A DNA stretch of 5,493 nt from Actinotalea sp. Its GTDB lineage: Bacteria > Actinomycetota > Actinomycetes > Actinomycetales > Cellulomonadaceae. Positions 1 through 5,493 of the stretch are shown here, one piece after another. How positions within the stretch are numbered: position 1 is the stretch's first letter; each line of letters begins with the position of its first letter. The stretch is from assembly GCA_014360395.1 (NCBI GenBank), contig JACIXM010000168.1, positions 1-5,493 of the forward strand, read 5' to 3'. Position numbers and translations under genes: made by a program. The notes beneath the pieces were generated by a model. The model saw only the letters and a program-made list of their open reading frames with translations, was not told where the DNA came from and ran no database searches.

Positions 1-1
1 C

Positions 2-808
2 GACGGCACCGCGCTCGCGCCGGTTCTGGAGACCGCCGCGGAGAACGACATCGTCGTCATCGCGTACGACCGCCTGATCAACGACACGGAGAACGTCGAC
101 TACTACGCGACGTTCGACAACTACGCGGTCGGGCAGCTGCAGGGCCAGTTCATCGAGGAGCAGCTCGGTCTTGCCGACGGCGAGGGTCCGTTCAACCTCG
201 AGCCCTTCGCCGGCTCCCCGGACGACAACAACGCGAAGTTCTTCTTCTCCGGCGCGTGGGACGTCCTGAGCCAGTACGTCGACGGCGGCCAGCTCGTCGT
301 CCCGTCCGGCAAGGCCCCCGCCTCCAACGACGACTGGCAGAGCATCGGCATCCAGGGCTGGGGCTCGGACGCCGCCCAGTCCGAGATGGAGAACCGCCTC
401 AACTCGTTCTACAGCGGCGGCACGCAGGTCGACGTCATCCTGTCCCCGAACGACTCCCTCGCGCTCGGCATCGCGCAGGCGCTCGAGGGCGCCGGCTACA
501 CGCCGGGGCAGAACTGGCCCGTGCTGACCGGCCAGGACGCGGACAACGCCAACGTGCTCAACATGCTCGCCGGCCGGCAGTCCATGACGGTCTGGAAGGA
601 CACCCGCGAGCTCGCGGCCCGCACCGCCACGATGGTGGACCAGATCGCCAAGGGCGAGACCGTCGAGGTCAACGACGAGGAGACCTACGACAACGGTGTG
701 AAGGTCGTGCCGACCTTCCTCATCCCGCCCGTCGTCGTCACCTCGGACAACGTCGAGGAGAAGCTCGTCGAGTCCGGCTTCTACTCGGCCGACGACCTCG
801 GCCTCTGA
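2..808 (+). CDS. chvE: ChvE-like multiple-monosaccharide ABC transporter substrate-binding protein (3' part)
   Basis: This is the C-terminal 268 residues of a periplasmic-binding-protein-type sugar receptor. It would be a secreted lipoprotein in a Gram-positive cell, delivering aldoses to the MmsAB importer encoded next. The frame is open from the left edge, so the signal peptide and roughly the first 90-100 residues are missing (ChvE is about 350 aa). Family landmarks, numbered from the first complete codon, are: YDRLI at 22-26, whose Asp-Arg pair lies in the sugar pocket of this family; YYATFDN at 34-40; SPDDNNA at 72-78; SPND at 148-151; GQDA at 177-180; KDTREL from 199; and a C-terminal NGVKVVP stretch. 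These resemble Agrobacterium ChvE throughout, including the DGxGPFN segment, so ChvE fits better than XylF, RbsB or AraF. The substrate range (galactose, glucose, arabinose or xylose) cannot be read from the sequence. The stop codon is TGA at 806-808, followed by a strong hairpin. Confidence 0.93.
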   Translation, partial: DGTALAPVLETAAENDIVVIAYDRLINDTENVDYYATFDNYAVGQLQGQFIEEQLGLADGEGPFNLEPFAGSPDDNNAKFFFSGAWDVLSQYVDGGQLVVPSGKAPASNDDWQSIGIQGWGSDAAQSEMENRLNSFYSGGTQVDVILSPNDSLALGIAQALEGAGYTPGQNWPVLTGQDADNANVLNMLAGRQSMTVWKDTRELAARTATMVDQIAKGETVEVNDEETYDNGVKVVPTFLIPPVVVTSDNVEEKLVESGFYSADDLGL

Positions 809-821
809 CCCCTCAGCCGAC

Positions 822-865
822 CGGTGGCCGCCGGCTCCCGCCCTCGCGGGGGTCGGTGGCCACCG
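822..865 (+). promoter_or_regulatory. Strong intercistronic stem-loop after the binding-protein gene
   Basis: Positions 822-841 pair without interruption with 846-865, giving 20 base pairs closed by a CCTC tetraloop (842-845). Seventeen pairs are Watson-Crick. Three are G-U wobbles (830/857, 834/853, 836/851) that can form only in the + strand transcript, because the complementary RNA would have A-C mismatches. The stem begins 13 nt after the binding-protein stop codon and ends 65 nt before the ATPase start. There is no T-run, so it is not a classical intrinsic terminator. By analogy with other sugar ABC operons, it probably protects the 3' end of the binding-protein message or causes partial termination, so that receptor is made in excess over ATPase and permease. 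That role is inferred; the pairing is seen directly. Confidence 0.75.
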
Positions 866-901
866 CCGGTGGGCCCGACCACCAGACCGACAAGGAACCG
901 A

Positions 902-914
902 CGATCGACGATCG
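902..914. repeat. Short repeat CGATCG-A-CGATCG upstream of the ATPase gene
   Basis: Two copies of the palindromic hexamer CGATCG are separated by one A. The same stretch can be read as two tandem copies of ACGATCG (901-914). It lies 16 nt before the ATPase start codon, just upstream of the ribosome binding site. It could be a protein-binding site or a weak RNA structure affecting translation, or it could be chance. Nothing else supports a function. Confidence 0.3.
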
Positions 915-918
915 ACAC

Positions 919-927
919 GGGTGAGGG
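919..927 (+). promoter_or_regulatory. Ribosome binding site of the first ATPase gene
   Basis: GGGTGAGGG precedes the ATG at 931. GGTGA (920-924) matches the 3' part of the consensus GGAGGTGA with a 6-nt spacer. The alternative register AGGG leaves only 3 nt. The site supports ATG 931 over the out-of-frame GTG at 921. Confidence 0.5.
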
Positions 928-930
928 AGC

Positions 931-2481
931 ATGGACAACGACGACATCCTCCAGATGCGGGGCATCACCAAGAGGTTCCCGGGCGTCATCGCCCTGCAGG
1001 ACGTGAACCTGTCGGTGCGCCGCGGCGAGATCCACGCGATCTGCGGCGAGAACGGCGCCGGCAAGTCGACACTCATGAAGGTCCTGTCGGGCGTGTACCC
1101 GCACGGGACCTACGAGGGCGACATCGTCCTCGACGGCGGTCCGGTGGAGTTCCGCGGCATCCGCGACTCCGAGGCCCAGGGCGTCGTCATCATCCACCAG
1201 GAGCTCGCGCTGAGCCCCTACCTGTCGATCGCGGAGAACATCTTCCTCGGCAACGAGCAGCGGTCCGGCCGCGGCGTCATCGACTGGAACCTCACGAACT
1301 CCCGCGCGGCCGACCTGCTGGGGCAGGTGGGCCTCGCGGAGCGGCCGGACACCAAGGTCATCGACATCGGCGTCGGGAAGCAGCAGCTCGTCGAGATCGC
1401 CAAGGCGCTGTCGAAGGAGGTCAAGCTCCTCATCCTCGACGAGCCCACAGCCGCCCTGAACGACGAGGACAGCGCACACCTCCTCGGCCTCATCCGGGGC
1501 CTGCGGGACCGCGGGATCACCTCGATCATCATCAGTCACAAGCTCAACGAGATCGAGTCCATCGCGGACCGGACGACGATCATCCGCGACGGACGCACGA
1601 TCGAGACGCTCGACATGCGCGGCGAGGAGCCGGTCAGCGAGGAGCGCATCATCCGGGGCATGGTCGGCCGCCCGCTGGACCACCGCTTCCCCGAGCACAC
1701 CCCGTCCATCGGCGAGGAGGTCCTGCGGGTGGAGGACTGGACGGTCCACCACCCGATCGACCAGTCCCGCACGGTCGTCGCCGGAGCCTCGATCAGCGTC
1801 CGCCGCGGGGAGATCGTCGGGCTGGCCGGGCTCATGGGCGCCGGGCGGACGGAGCTGGCGATGAGCATCTTCGGCCGCAGCTACGGATCGAAGATCTCCG
1901 GCCGCGTGTACAAGGACGGCAAGCAGGTCCAGCTGAACACCGTGGACCAGGCGATCCGCCACGGCATCGCCTACGCCACCGAGGACCGCAAGCACTACGG
2001 GCTCAACCTCATCGACACGATCCAGCACAACATCTCCGCCTCGGCCCTGGGCAAGCTCGCCCGGCGCGGGGTCGTCGACCGCCGCCAGGAGGGGACGGTC
2101 GCGGAGAAGTACCGCAAGGACCTCAACATCAAGGCCCCGACGGTGCAGTCGCTCGTCGGGAAGCTGTCGGGGGGCAACCAGCAGAAGGTCGTGCTGGCGA
2201 AGTGGATCTACGCCGACCCGGACGTCCTCATCCTCGACGAGCCGACCCGCGGCATCGACGTCGGTGCGAAGTACGAGATCTACACGATCATCAACCAGCT
2301 CGCCGAGCAGGGGAAGGGCGTCATCGTCATCTCCTCCGAGCTGCCCGAGCTCCTCGGCGTCTGCGACCGCATCTACGCCCTGAGCCAGGGCCGCGTCACC
2401 GGCGAGGTCACGAAGGCCGAGGCCACCCAGGAGCGACTCATGCAGTACATGACCATGGAGAAGGACGGGAGCGCCCGATGA
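931..2481 (+). CDS. mmsA: Multiple-monosaccharide ABC transporter ATP-binding protein (tandem NBD)
   Basis: This cytoplasmic ATPase of 516 aa powers the CUT2 sugar importer, and its length is typical of MmsA/GguA/XylG. It contains two nucleotide-binding domains. NBD1 has Walker [10 protein letters not shown] at 39-47, Q-loop Q90 in HQEL, the family's divergent signature IGVGKQQ at 146-152, Walker B LLILDEP at 166-172, and switch H203. NBD2 has a degenerate Walker [10 protein letters not shown] at 300-308 (Arg306 replaces Lys), EDRKHYGL at 351-358 in place of a Q-loop, signature LSGGNQQ at 412-418, Walker B VLILDEP at 432-438, and Ser469 at the switch-His position. This asymmetry is normal for the family and implies one main catalytic site. 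Homologues also begin a few residues before the xMxGITKxFPG motif, which supports the start. The stop codon overlaps the permease start (ATGA, 2478-2481). The exact sugar is not determinable, and xylG would be an acceptable alternative name. Confidence 0.95.
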   Translation: MDNDDILQMRGITKRFPGVIALQDVNLSVRRGEIHAICGENGAGKSTLMKVLSGVYPHGTYEGDIVLDGGPVEFRGIRDSEAQGVVIIHQELALSPYLSIAENIFLGNEQRSGRGVIDWNLTNSRAADLLGQVGLAERPDTKVIDIGVGKQQLVEIAKALSKEVKLLILDEPTAALNDEDSAHLLGLIRGLRDRGITSIIISHKLNEIESIADRTTIIRDGRTIETLDMRGEEPVSEERIIRGMVGRPLDHRFPEHTPSIGEEVLRVEDWTVHHPIDQSRTVVAGASISVRRGEIVGLAGLMGAGRTELAMSIFGRSYGSKISGRVYKDGKQVQLNTVDQAIRHGIAYATEDRKHYGLNLIDTIQHNISASALGKLARRGVVDRRQEGTVAEKYRKDLNIKAPTVQSLVGKLSGGNQQKVVLAKWIYADPDVLILDEPTRGIDVGAKYEIYTIINQLAEQGKGVIVISSELPELLGVCDRIYALSQGRVTGEVTKAEATQERLMQYMTMEKDGSAR

Positions 2482-3710
2482 GCGTCGACATGAACACCGC
2501 GCCGACGATGCCGTCGGGCGAGCGCGCGAGGGTCTCCCTCGCCCAGCGCCTGAGCGGCCTGGGCGGCAACGCCCGGCAGTACGGCATCTTCGCCGCGCTC
2601 GTGATGATCATCCTTCTCTTCCAGGTGCTCACGGACGGCAAGCTCCTGCTCTCGAACAACGTCGCGGCGCTGTTCCAGCAGAACGCCTACGTCATGATCC
2701 TCGCGATCGGCATGGTCATGGTGATCGTCGCCGGGCACATCGACCTGTCCGTCGGCTCCGTCGTGGCCTTCGTCGGGGGCGTCGTCGCCCTGTCCATCCG
2801 CGACTTCGACGTCCCGTGGGTCGCCGCCATCGTCATCGGCCTGGCCGTCGGGGCCCTCGTCGGTGCGTGGCAGGGGTTCTGGGTCGCGTACGTGGGGATA
2901 CCCGCGTTCATCGTCACCCTGGCCGGGATGCTGATCTTCCGCGGGCTCACGCTCGTCCTCGTCGGGGAGACGATCGCCGGCCTGCCCAGCCAGTACATCC
3001 GCATCGCCAAGGGTTCCCTGCCCAACGTCCTCGGCTTCGTCAACAACGCCGACGTCGTGACGCTGGTCATCGGTACCGCGGCGTTCGCCGCGCTGGCCTT
3101 CACGCAGATTCGCGCCCGCCGCTCGCTGCGCAAGCACAACCTCCACATGGAGGCGTTCGGCCTCTTCCTGACCAAGCTCGTGCTGGCCGCCATCGGCATC
3201 GGTGCCGTCACGATCATCCTGTCGCTGTCGGCCGGTGGCACGCCGATCGTCCTCGTCATCGTGGGCGTCCTCGTCGTCGCGTACTCCTTCCTCATGGGCC
3301 GGACGGTCTTCGGCCGCCACATCTACGCCATCGGCGGCAACCGGCCGGCAGCCGCACTCTCCGGTGTCAACACCAAGCGCGTCGACTTCTGGATCTTCGT
3401 CAACATCGGCGTCCTCGCGGCCGTGGCCGGCGTCGTCCAGACGGCCCGCTCCGGAGCGGCGATCGCCTCGGCCGGCCAGAACTACGAGCTCGACGCCATC
3501 GCCGCCTGCTTCATCGGTGGTGCGGCGGTGACCGGCGGCATCGGCCGGATCTCGGGGGCCATCGTCGGCGCGCTCATCATGGGCGTGCTCAACATGGGCC
3601 TGTCGATCATGGCCGTGGACCCGGCGTGGCAGCAGGCGATCAAGGGTCTGGTGCTGCTCCTCGCCGTCGCCTTCGACCTCGTCAACAAGCGGCGCGCCGG
3701 GACGCGCTGA
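2478..3710 (+). CDS. mmsB: Multiple-monosaccharide ABC transporter permease
   Basis: This integral membrane subunit of 410 aa belongs to the BPD_transp_2 family (MmsB/GguB/XylH group) and presumably works as a homodimer with the upstream ATPase. After a polar N-terminus of about 33 residues there are roughly 10-12 hydrophobic segments, starting at about 35-52. Hallmarks are HIDLSVGS at 87-94, PAFIVTLAG at 142-150, [13 protein letters not shown] at 284-296, and the cytoplasmic coupling region ELDAIAA at 337-343 followed by glycine-rich [14 protein letters not shown] at 347-360. The basic loop [10 protein letters not shown] at 212-221 is a trait of XylH/MmsB-type permeases and is absent from shorter RbsC-type ones. 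The start ATG 2478 overlaps the ATPase stop and has GGGAG at 2467-2471 with a 6-nt spacer, indicating translational coupling. The same frame is open far upstream, but there it only shadows the ATPase gene. Confidence 0.95.
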   Translation: MSVDMNTAPTMPSGERARVSLAQRLSGLGGNARQYGIFAALVMIILLFQVLTDGKLLLSNNVAALFQQNAYVMILAIGMVMVIVAGHIDLSVGSVVAFVGGVVALSIRDFDVPWVAAIVIGLAVGALVGAWQGFWVAYVGIPAFIVTLAGMLIFRGLTLVLVGETIAGLPSQYIRIAKGSLPNVLGFVNNADVVTLVIGTAAFAALAFTQIRARRSLRKHNLHMEAFGLFLTKLVLAAIGIGAVTIILSLSAGGTPIVLVIVGVLVVAYSFLMGRTVFGRHIYAIGGNRPAAALSGVNTKRVDFWIFVNIGVLAAVAGVVQTARSGAAIASAGQNYELDAIAACFIGGAAVTGGIGRISGAIVGALIMGVLNMGLSIMAVDPAWQQAIKGLVLLLAVAFDLVNKRRAGTR

Positions 3711-3717
3711 GGCGGGC

Positions 3718-3732
3718 CGGGCGTACCGCCCG
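3718..3732 (+). terminator. Short GC hairpin after the permease gene, possible weak terminator
   Basis: CGGGCG (3718-3723) and CGCCCG (3727-3732) form a 6-bp stem with a 3-nt loop, starting 7 nt after the permease stop codon. A competing pairing is GGCGG (3711-3715) with CCGCC (3726-3730). No T-run follows. The position suits the end of the transporter operon, but in such GC-rich DNA a stem this short could be chance, and read-through into the regulator gene is possible. Confidence 0.35.
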
Positions 3733-3739
3733 AGCGACC

Positions 3740-3755
3740 TACGATCATCAGATGA
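3740..3755 (+). promoter_or_regulatory. Candidate promoter/operator of the ROK regulator gene
   Basis: This is a locally AT-richer patch in GC-rich DNA. TACGAT (3740-3745) fits a TAnnnT -10 box, but no -35 match is seen at 17 nt spacing. Overlapping its end is a perfect inverted repeat TCATC-A-GATGA (3745-3755), centred 28 nt before the GTG start. If the -10 box is real, the repeat would cover the transcription start, which is the usual place for a repressor operator. Autoregulation by the ROK protein is an inference. Confidence 0.35.
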
Positions 3756-3777
3756 GACCCGTCGGTAGGGTTCGCCC

Positions 3778-4986
3778 GTGATCAGGCCTGGAGCGCGCGC
3801 CGGCTCCCAGACCTCCCTCCGGGCGGCCAACCGCACCCTCGTGGTGGACACGGTCAAGCAGTACGGCGGGCTCACCCAGGTCGAGCTCGCCGCGGCCACC
3901 GGCCTCTCGGCGGCCACGGTGTCGACGATCGTCCGCGAGCTCCTCGCCGCGGGCGTCGTCGACATCGCCACGACCACCCGCAGCGGGCGGCGTGCCCAGA
4001 TGGTCACGCTCGCCCGCCGGGTGGGTCTGGCGGCGGGCGTGCAGATCGGGCACCGGCACCTACGGGTGGTCCTGGGCGACTTCAGCCACGAGGTCGTCGC
4101 GGAGCAGACCATGCCCCTCCCCCACGACCACCGGGTGGACACCACCCTCGACCGCGCCGCGCTGCTCGTCGCGGACCTCCTGGAGCAGGTCGGCGCGACG
4201 CTGGACGACGTCGTCGGCGTCGGCGTGGGGCTCCCCGCCCCGGTCGACGCGGACACCGGGATGATCTCGGTGCGCGACCTCCTGCGCGGCTGGGACGACG
4301 TCCACGTCGGCCAGGTCATGTCCAAGCGGCTCGGGCGCCCCGTCTACGTGGACAACGACGCCAACCTCGGCGCGCTCGCCGAGAGCACCCTGGGGGCGTC
4401 GTCGGGGTTCCGCGACTCCCTCTACGTCCGGGCCTCCTACGGCACGGGCGCCGGGATCATCATCAGCCGCACCGTCCACCGCGGCTACGCCGGGACGGCC
4501 GGCGAGATCGGCCACGTCCAGCTGGACCCCCAGGGCGCGGTGTGCCGGTGCGGCAACCGGGGCTGCCTCGACACCGTCGTCGGCGCCATGGCGCTCATCG
4601 AGCCACTCCGGGCCGCCTACGGCAGCCTGACGCTGCGCGACGTCATCGCACGGGCGAACGACGGCGACCGGGGGTGCGCCCAGGTGGTGGCCGACGCCGG
4701 CCAGACGATCGGCACGGTCGTCGCCGGCCTCGGCGTCGCGGTGAACCCGCAGTGCGTCGTCGTCGGCGGCGAGCTCGCGGAGACCGGGGAGATCCTCCTC
4801 GGACCGCTGCGCGAGGCCGTCCGTCGCCGCCTGCTGCCCAACCGCATCGCGCCGACGGAGGTCGTGCCGGCGGCGCTCGGGCCCGACGCCGAGGTCGTCG
4901 GCGCCCTGGTCCTCGCCCTGCAGTCCACCGAGCTGCCCCTGGGGGACCTCGAGCTCCCGGCGACCGAACCGCAGGAGGTGCCGTGA
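3778..4986 (+). CDS. ROK-family transcriptional regulator (sugar-sensing repressor)
   Basis: This is a 402-aa protein of usual ROK-repressor length. Residues about 21-62 form a winged helix-turn-helix (VELAAATG 35-42, recognition helix about 44-59) with the wing SGRRAQ at 69-74. The rest is a sugar-kinase-like ROK domain: DNDAN at 192-196, GTGAG at 222-226, EIGH at 243-246, and the zinc site CRCGNRGC at 256-263, with H246, C256, C258 and C263 as likely ligands. The region where ROK kinases carry the ATP-binding DxGGT motif reads VQIGHRHLRV (88-97), lacking it, so this should be a regulator and not a kinase. Asp265 stands where sugar-contacting Glu is usual (GCLE). The start is GTG 3778, preceded by AGGG at 3767-3770 with a 7-nt spacer; homologues begin with a similar RPGARAGSQTSLR stretch. 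It sits between two sugar importers. In Streptomyces coelicolor the ROK regulator Rok7B7 is adjacent to xylFGH, so control of pentose or related sugar uptake is plausible. The effector is unknown. Confidence 0.93.
   Translation: MIRPGARAGSQTSLRAANRTLVVDTVKQYGGLTQVELAAATGLSAATVSTIVRELLAAGVVDIATTTRSGRRAQMVTLARRVGLAAGVQIGHRHLRVVLGDFSHEVVAEQTMPLPHDHRVDTTLDRAALLVADLLEQVGATLDDVVGVGVGLPAPVDADTGMISVRDLLRGWDDVHVGQVMSKRLGRPVYVDNDANLGALAESTLGASSGFRDSLYVRASYGTGAGIIISRTVHRGYAGTAGEIGHVQLDPQGAVCRCGNRGCLDTVVGAMALIEPLRAAYGSLTLRDVIARANDGDRGCAQVVADAGQTIGTVVAGLGVAVNPQCVVVGGELAETGEILLGPLREAVRRRLLPNRIAPTEVVPAALGPDAEVVGALVLALQSTELPLGDLELPATEPQEVP
4973..4980 (+). promoter_or_regulatory. Consensus Shine-Dalgarno inside the end of the regulator gene
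   Basis: AGGAGGTG is an 8-of-8 match to the anti-Shine-Dalgarno complement, placed in the last codons of the regulator gene. The next start codon is GTG 4983, which overlaps the regulator stop as GTGA; AGGAGG leaves a rather short 4-nt spacer. It is the best ribosome-binding match I noticed in the window, yet no recognised gene starts right after it. Confidence 0.4.
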
Positions 4987-5078
4987 CCCCCCATCCAGGA
5001 CGACGGTGGACGCGAGTAGTCTCGACGGGACACACCCGCCATTCCCGTGCCCGAGGGCGAGCAGGGGGACCCCGATGA
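4983..5078 (+). CDS. Possible 31-codon linking ORF between regulator and second ATPase
   Basis: This hypothetical ORF is of low confidence. GTG 4983 overlaps the regulator stop (GTGA, 4983-4986). The frame runs 31 codons to TGA 5076-5078, which overlaps the next gene's start (ATGA, 5075-5078). The strong AGGAGGTG lies 4 nt upstream. The predicted product is arginine- and glycine-rich, with no membrane segment and no family I recognise. Its composition resembles out-of-frame translation of GC-rich DNA, so a functional peptide is doubtful. A role in carrying ribosomes from the regulator gene to the ATPase gene is conceivable. Alternatively it is only spacer. Confidence 0.2.
   Translation: MTPHPGRRWTRVVSTGHTRHSRARGRAGGPR
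5017..5022 (+). promoter_or_regulatory. Weak -10-like box before the second ATPase gene
   Basis: TAGTCT fits TAnnnT and sits 52 nt before the ATPase start, flanked by a small CGAG/CTCG inverted repeat (5013-5016 and 5021-5024). At 17-nt spacing the -35 position reads TCCAGG, matching the consensus at only two of six bases. A promoter for the second importer is possible here, but the evidence is slight. Confidence 0.2.
5063..5068 (+). promoter_or_regulatory. Ribosome binding site of the second ATPase gene
   Basis: AGGGGG with a 6-nt spacer to ATG 5075 decides this start. The in-frame GTG at 5006 would add 23 residues unlike the family and has no good ribosome binding site. Confidence 0.6.
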
Positions 5079-5493
5079 CCGACCGCGTGCCGCTGCTGCG
5101 CATGCAGGGCATCACCAAGCGCTTCAAGGCCGTCGAGGCCCTCGTCGACGTCGACCTCACGGTCCACGCGCACGAGGTCGTGGCGCTCGTCGGCGACAAC
5201 GGTGCCGGCAAGTCCACGCTCGCCAAGATGGTCTCCGGCGTGCTGGCGCCGGACGCGGGACTCATCGAGCTCGACGGCCGCCCGGTGACGATCCCGACCC
5301 CGACCGCCGCGTACCAGATGGGCGTGGCGACGGTGTTCCAGGACCTCGCGCTCTGCGACAACCTCGACGTCACGGCCAACCTCTTCCTCGGCCGGGAGAT
5401 CCACACCCGCGGGCGGCGCGACGACGAGCAGATGGAGGAGATCGCCCGCCGGATCCTGCGCAGCCTCAAGGCGCGGATCCCCTCGGTCCGCAT
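5075..5493 (+). CDS. Sugar ABC transporter ATP-binding protein, CUT2 FrcA/XylG-like (5' part)
   Basis: These are the first 139 codons of an ATP-binding subunit, cut by the right edge. Visible are MQGITKRFKAVEAL at 10-23, Walker A GDNGAGKST at 40-48, and Q-loop Q89 in VFQDLALCDNLD (87-98), followed by the alpha-helical domain start NLFLGREI (102-109). The signature, Walker B and switch His lie beyond the window. The QDLALCDNLD segment and GDNGAGKS variant are typical of FrcA-type and actinobacterial XylG-type sugar ATPases. These usually have a single nucleotide-binding domain of about 250-280 aa, unlike the double-domain MmsA upstream, but the length cannot be checked here. It resembles NBD1 of MmsA only at family level, so it belongs to a separate importer and is not a recent duplicate. 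Permease and binding-protein genes are expected downstream. Likely cargo is fructose, xylose or a similar monosaccharide, with the exact sugar unknown. It lies 88 bp after the ROK gene on the same strand, a common arrangement for local control. Confidence 0.9.
   Translation, partial: MTDRVPLLRMQGITKRFKAVEALVDVDLTVHAHEVVALVGDNGAGKSTLAKMVSGVLAPDAGLIELDGRPVTIPTPTAAYQMGVATVFQDLALCDNLDVTANLFLGREIHTRGRRDDEQMEEIARRILRSLKARIPSVR

Noticed and set aside
256..924. Plus-strand 222-codon frame overlapping the binding-protein gene
   Set aside because: It is an Arg/Pro/Gly-rich shadow of the ChvE-like frame, which has many conserved motifs across the same stretch.
1366..1386. Signature IGVGKQQ instead of LSGGQ in the first ATPase domain
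   Set aside because: A divergent KQQ-type signature in domain 1 is standard for CUT2 sugar ATPases.
781..2028. Long minus-strand open frame (415 codons) opposite the first ATPase gene
   Set aside because: It mirrors the codon structure of a clearly real, motif-rich gene on the + strand. Its translation is rich in Asp, Arg, Val, Ala and Leu with no recognisable domain, typical of antisense open frames at high GC.
1828..2340. Apparently damaged second ATPase domain (Arg for Walker A Lys, no Q-loop Gln, no switch His)
   Set aside because: These substitutions are the normal state of the second nucleotide-binding domain in MmsA/XylG/RbsA-type double ATPases, so they do not indicate decay.
921..2477. 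Upstream extension of the permease frame suggesting a 929-residue fusion protein
   Set aside because: Upstream of 2478 the frame only shadows the ATPase gene, giving Arg/Pro/Gly-rich nonsense. The permease has its own ATG with a ribosome binding site and the expected family length.
2373..4325. Minus-strand open frame of 650 codons across permease and regulator genes
   Set aside because: It spans two well-supported + strand genes and their intergenic gap. The product is low-complexity (Arg, Asp, Gly, Thr) without motifs, so it is a GC-driven shadow.
4060..5493. Minus-strand open frame of at least 477 codons opposite the regulator and second ATPase
   Set aside because: It has shadow composition, crosses an intergenic region, and opposes two genes with unmistakable family motifs.
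1..5493. Search for tRNA or rRNA genes, CRISPR repeats, insertion sequences, attachment sites and riboswitches
   Set aside because: Nearly all of the window is occupied by transport and regulator genes. The gaps are 122, 67 and 88 bp and show no cloverleaf, spaced repeats, transposase remnants or recognisable riboswitch core.

Overview
The window comes from a very GC-rich genome (roughly 70% G+C by eye, not computed). Codons end almost always in G or C, GTG is used as a start, and the proteins resemble actinobacterial homologues. An actinomycete of the Micrococcales type (Cellulomonas-like soil or plant-polymer degraders) is plausible, but the genus is an inference. All supported genes lie on the + strand, tightly packed, and all concern sugar uptake and its control.

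Positions 1-3710 hold a CUT2-type monosaccharide ABC importer in the order binding protein (3' part only), double ATPase, permease. By sequence character it is the ChvE-MmsA(GguA)-MmsB(GguB) multiple-monosaccharide system, close to XylFGH. The binding-protein gene is cut by the left edge. It is separated from the ATPase gene by 122 bp containing a very strong hairpin (822-865). The ATPase and permease genes overlap by ATGA and are surely co-translated.

Positions 3711-3777 are a short gap with a small GC hairpin and an AT-richer stretch carrying an 11-bp inverted repeat (TCATC-A-GATGA). The gap leads into a ROK-family transcriptional regulator (3778-4986). This protein has an N-terminal winged helix-turn-helix and a sugar-kinase-like domain that has lost the ATP-binding glycine motif.

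Positions 4987-5493 start a second sugar importer. After an 88-bp gap comes the 5' part of another CUT2-like ATPase gene (FrcA/XylG-like), cut by the right edge. A possible 31-codon reading frame links the regulator's stop codon to this ATPase's start codon through GTGA and ATGA overlaps.

The overall picture is two monosaccharide importers flanking a sugar-sensing repressor that could control one or both. I see no mobile element, RNA gene, CRISPR array or defence system, and no clearly novel system. The most interesting items are the intercistronic hairpin, the possible operator before the regulator gene, and the candidate coupling ORF.
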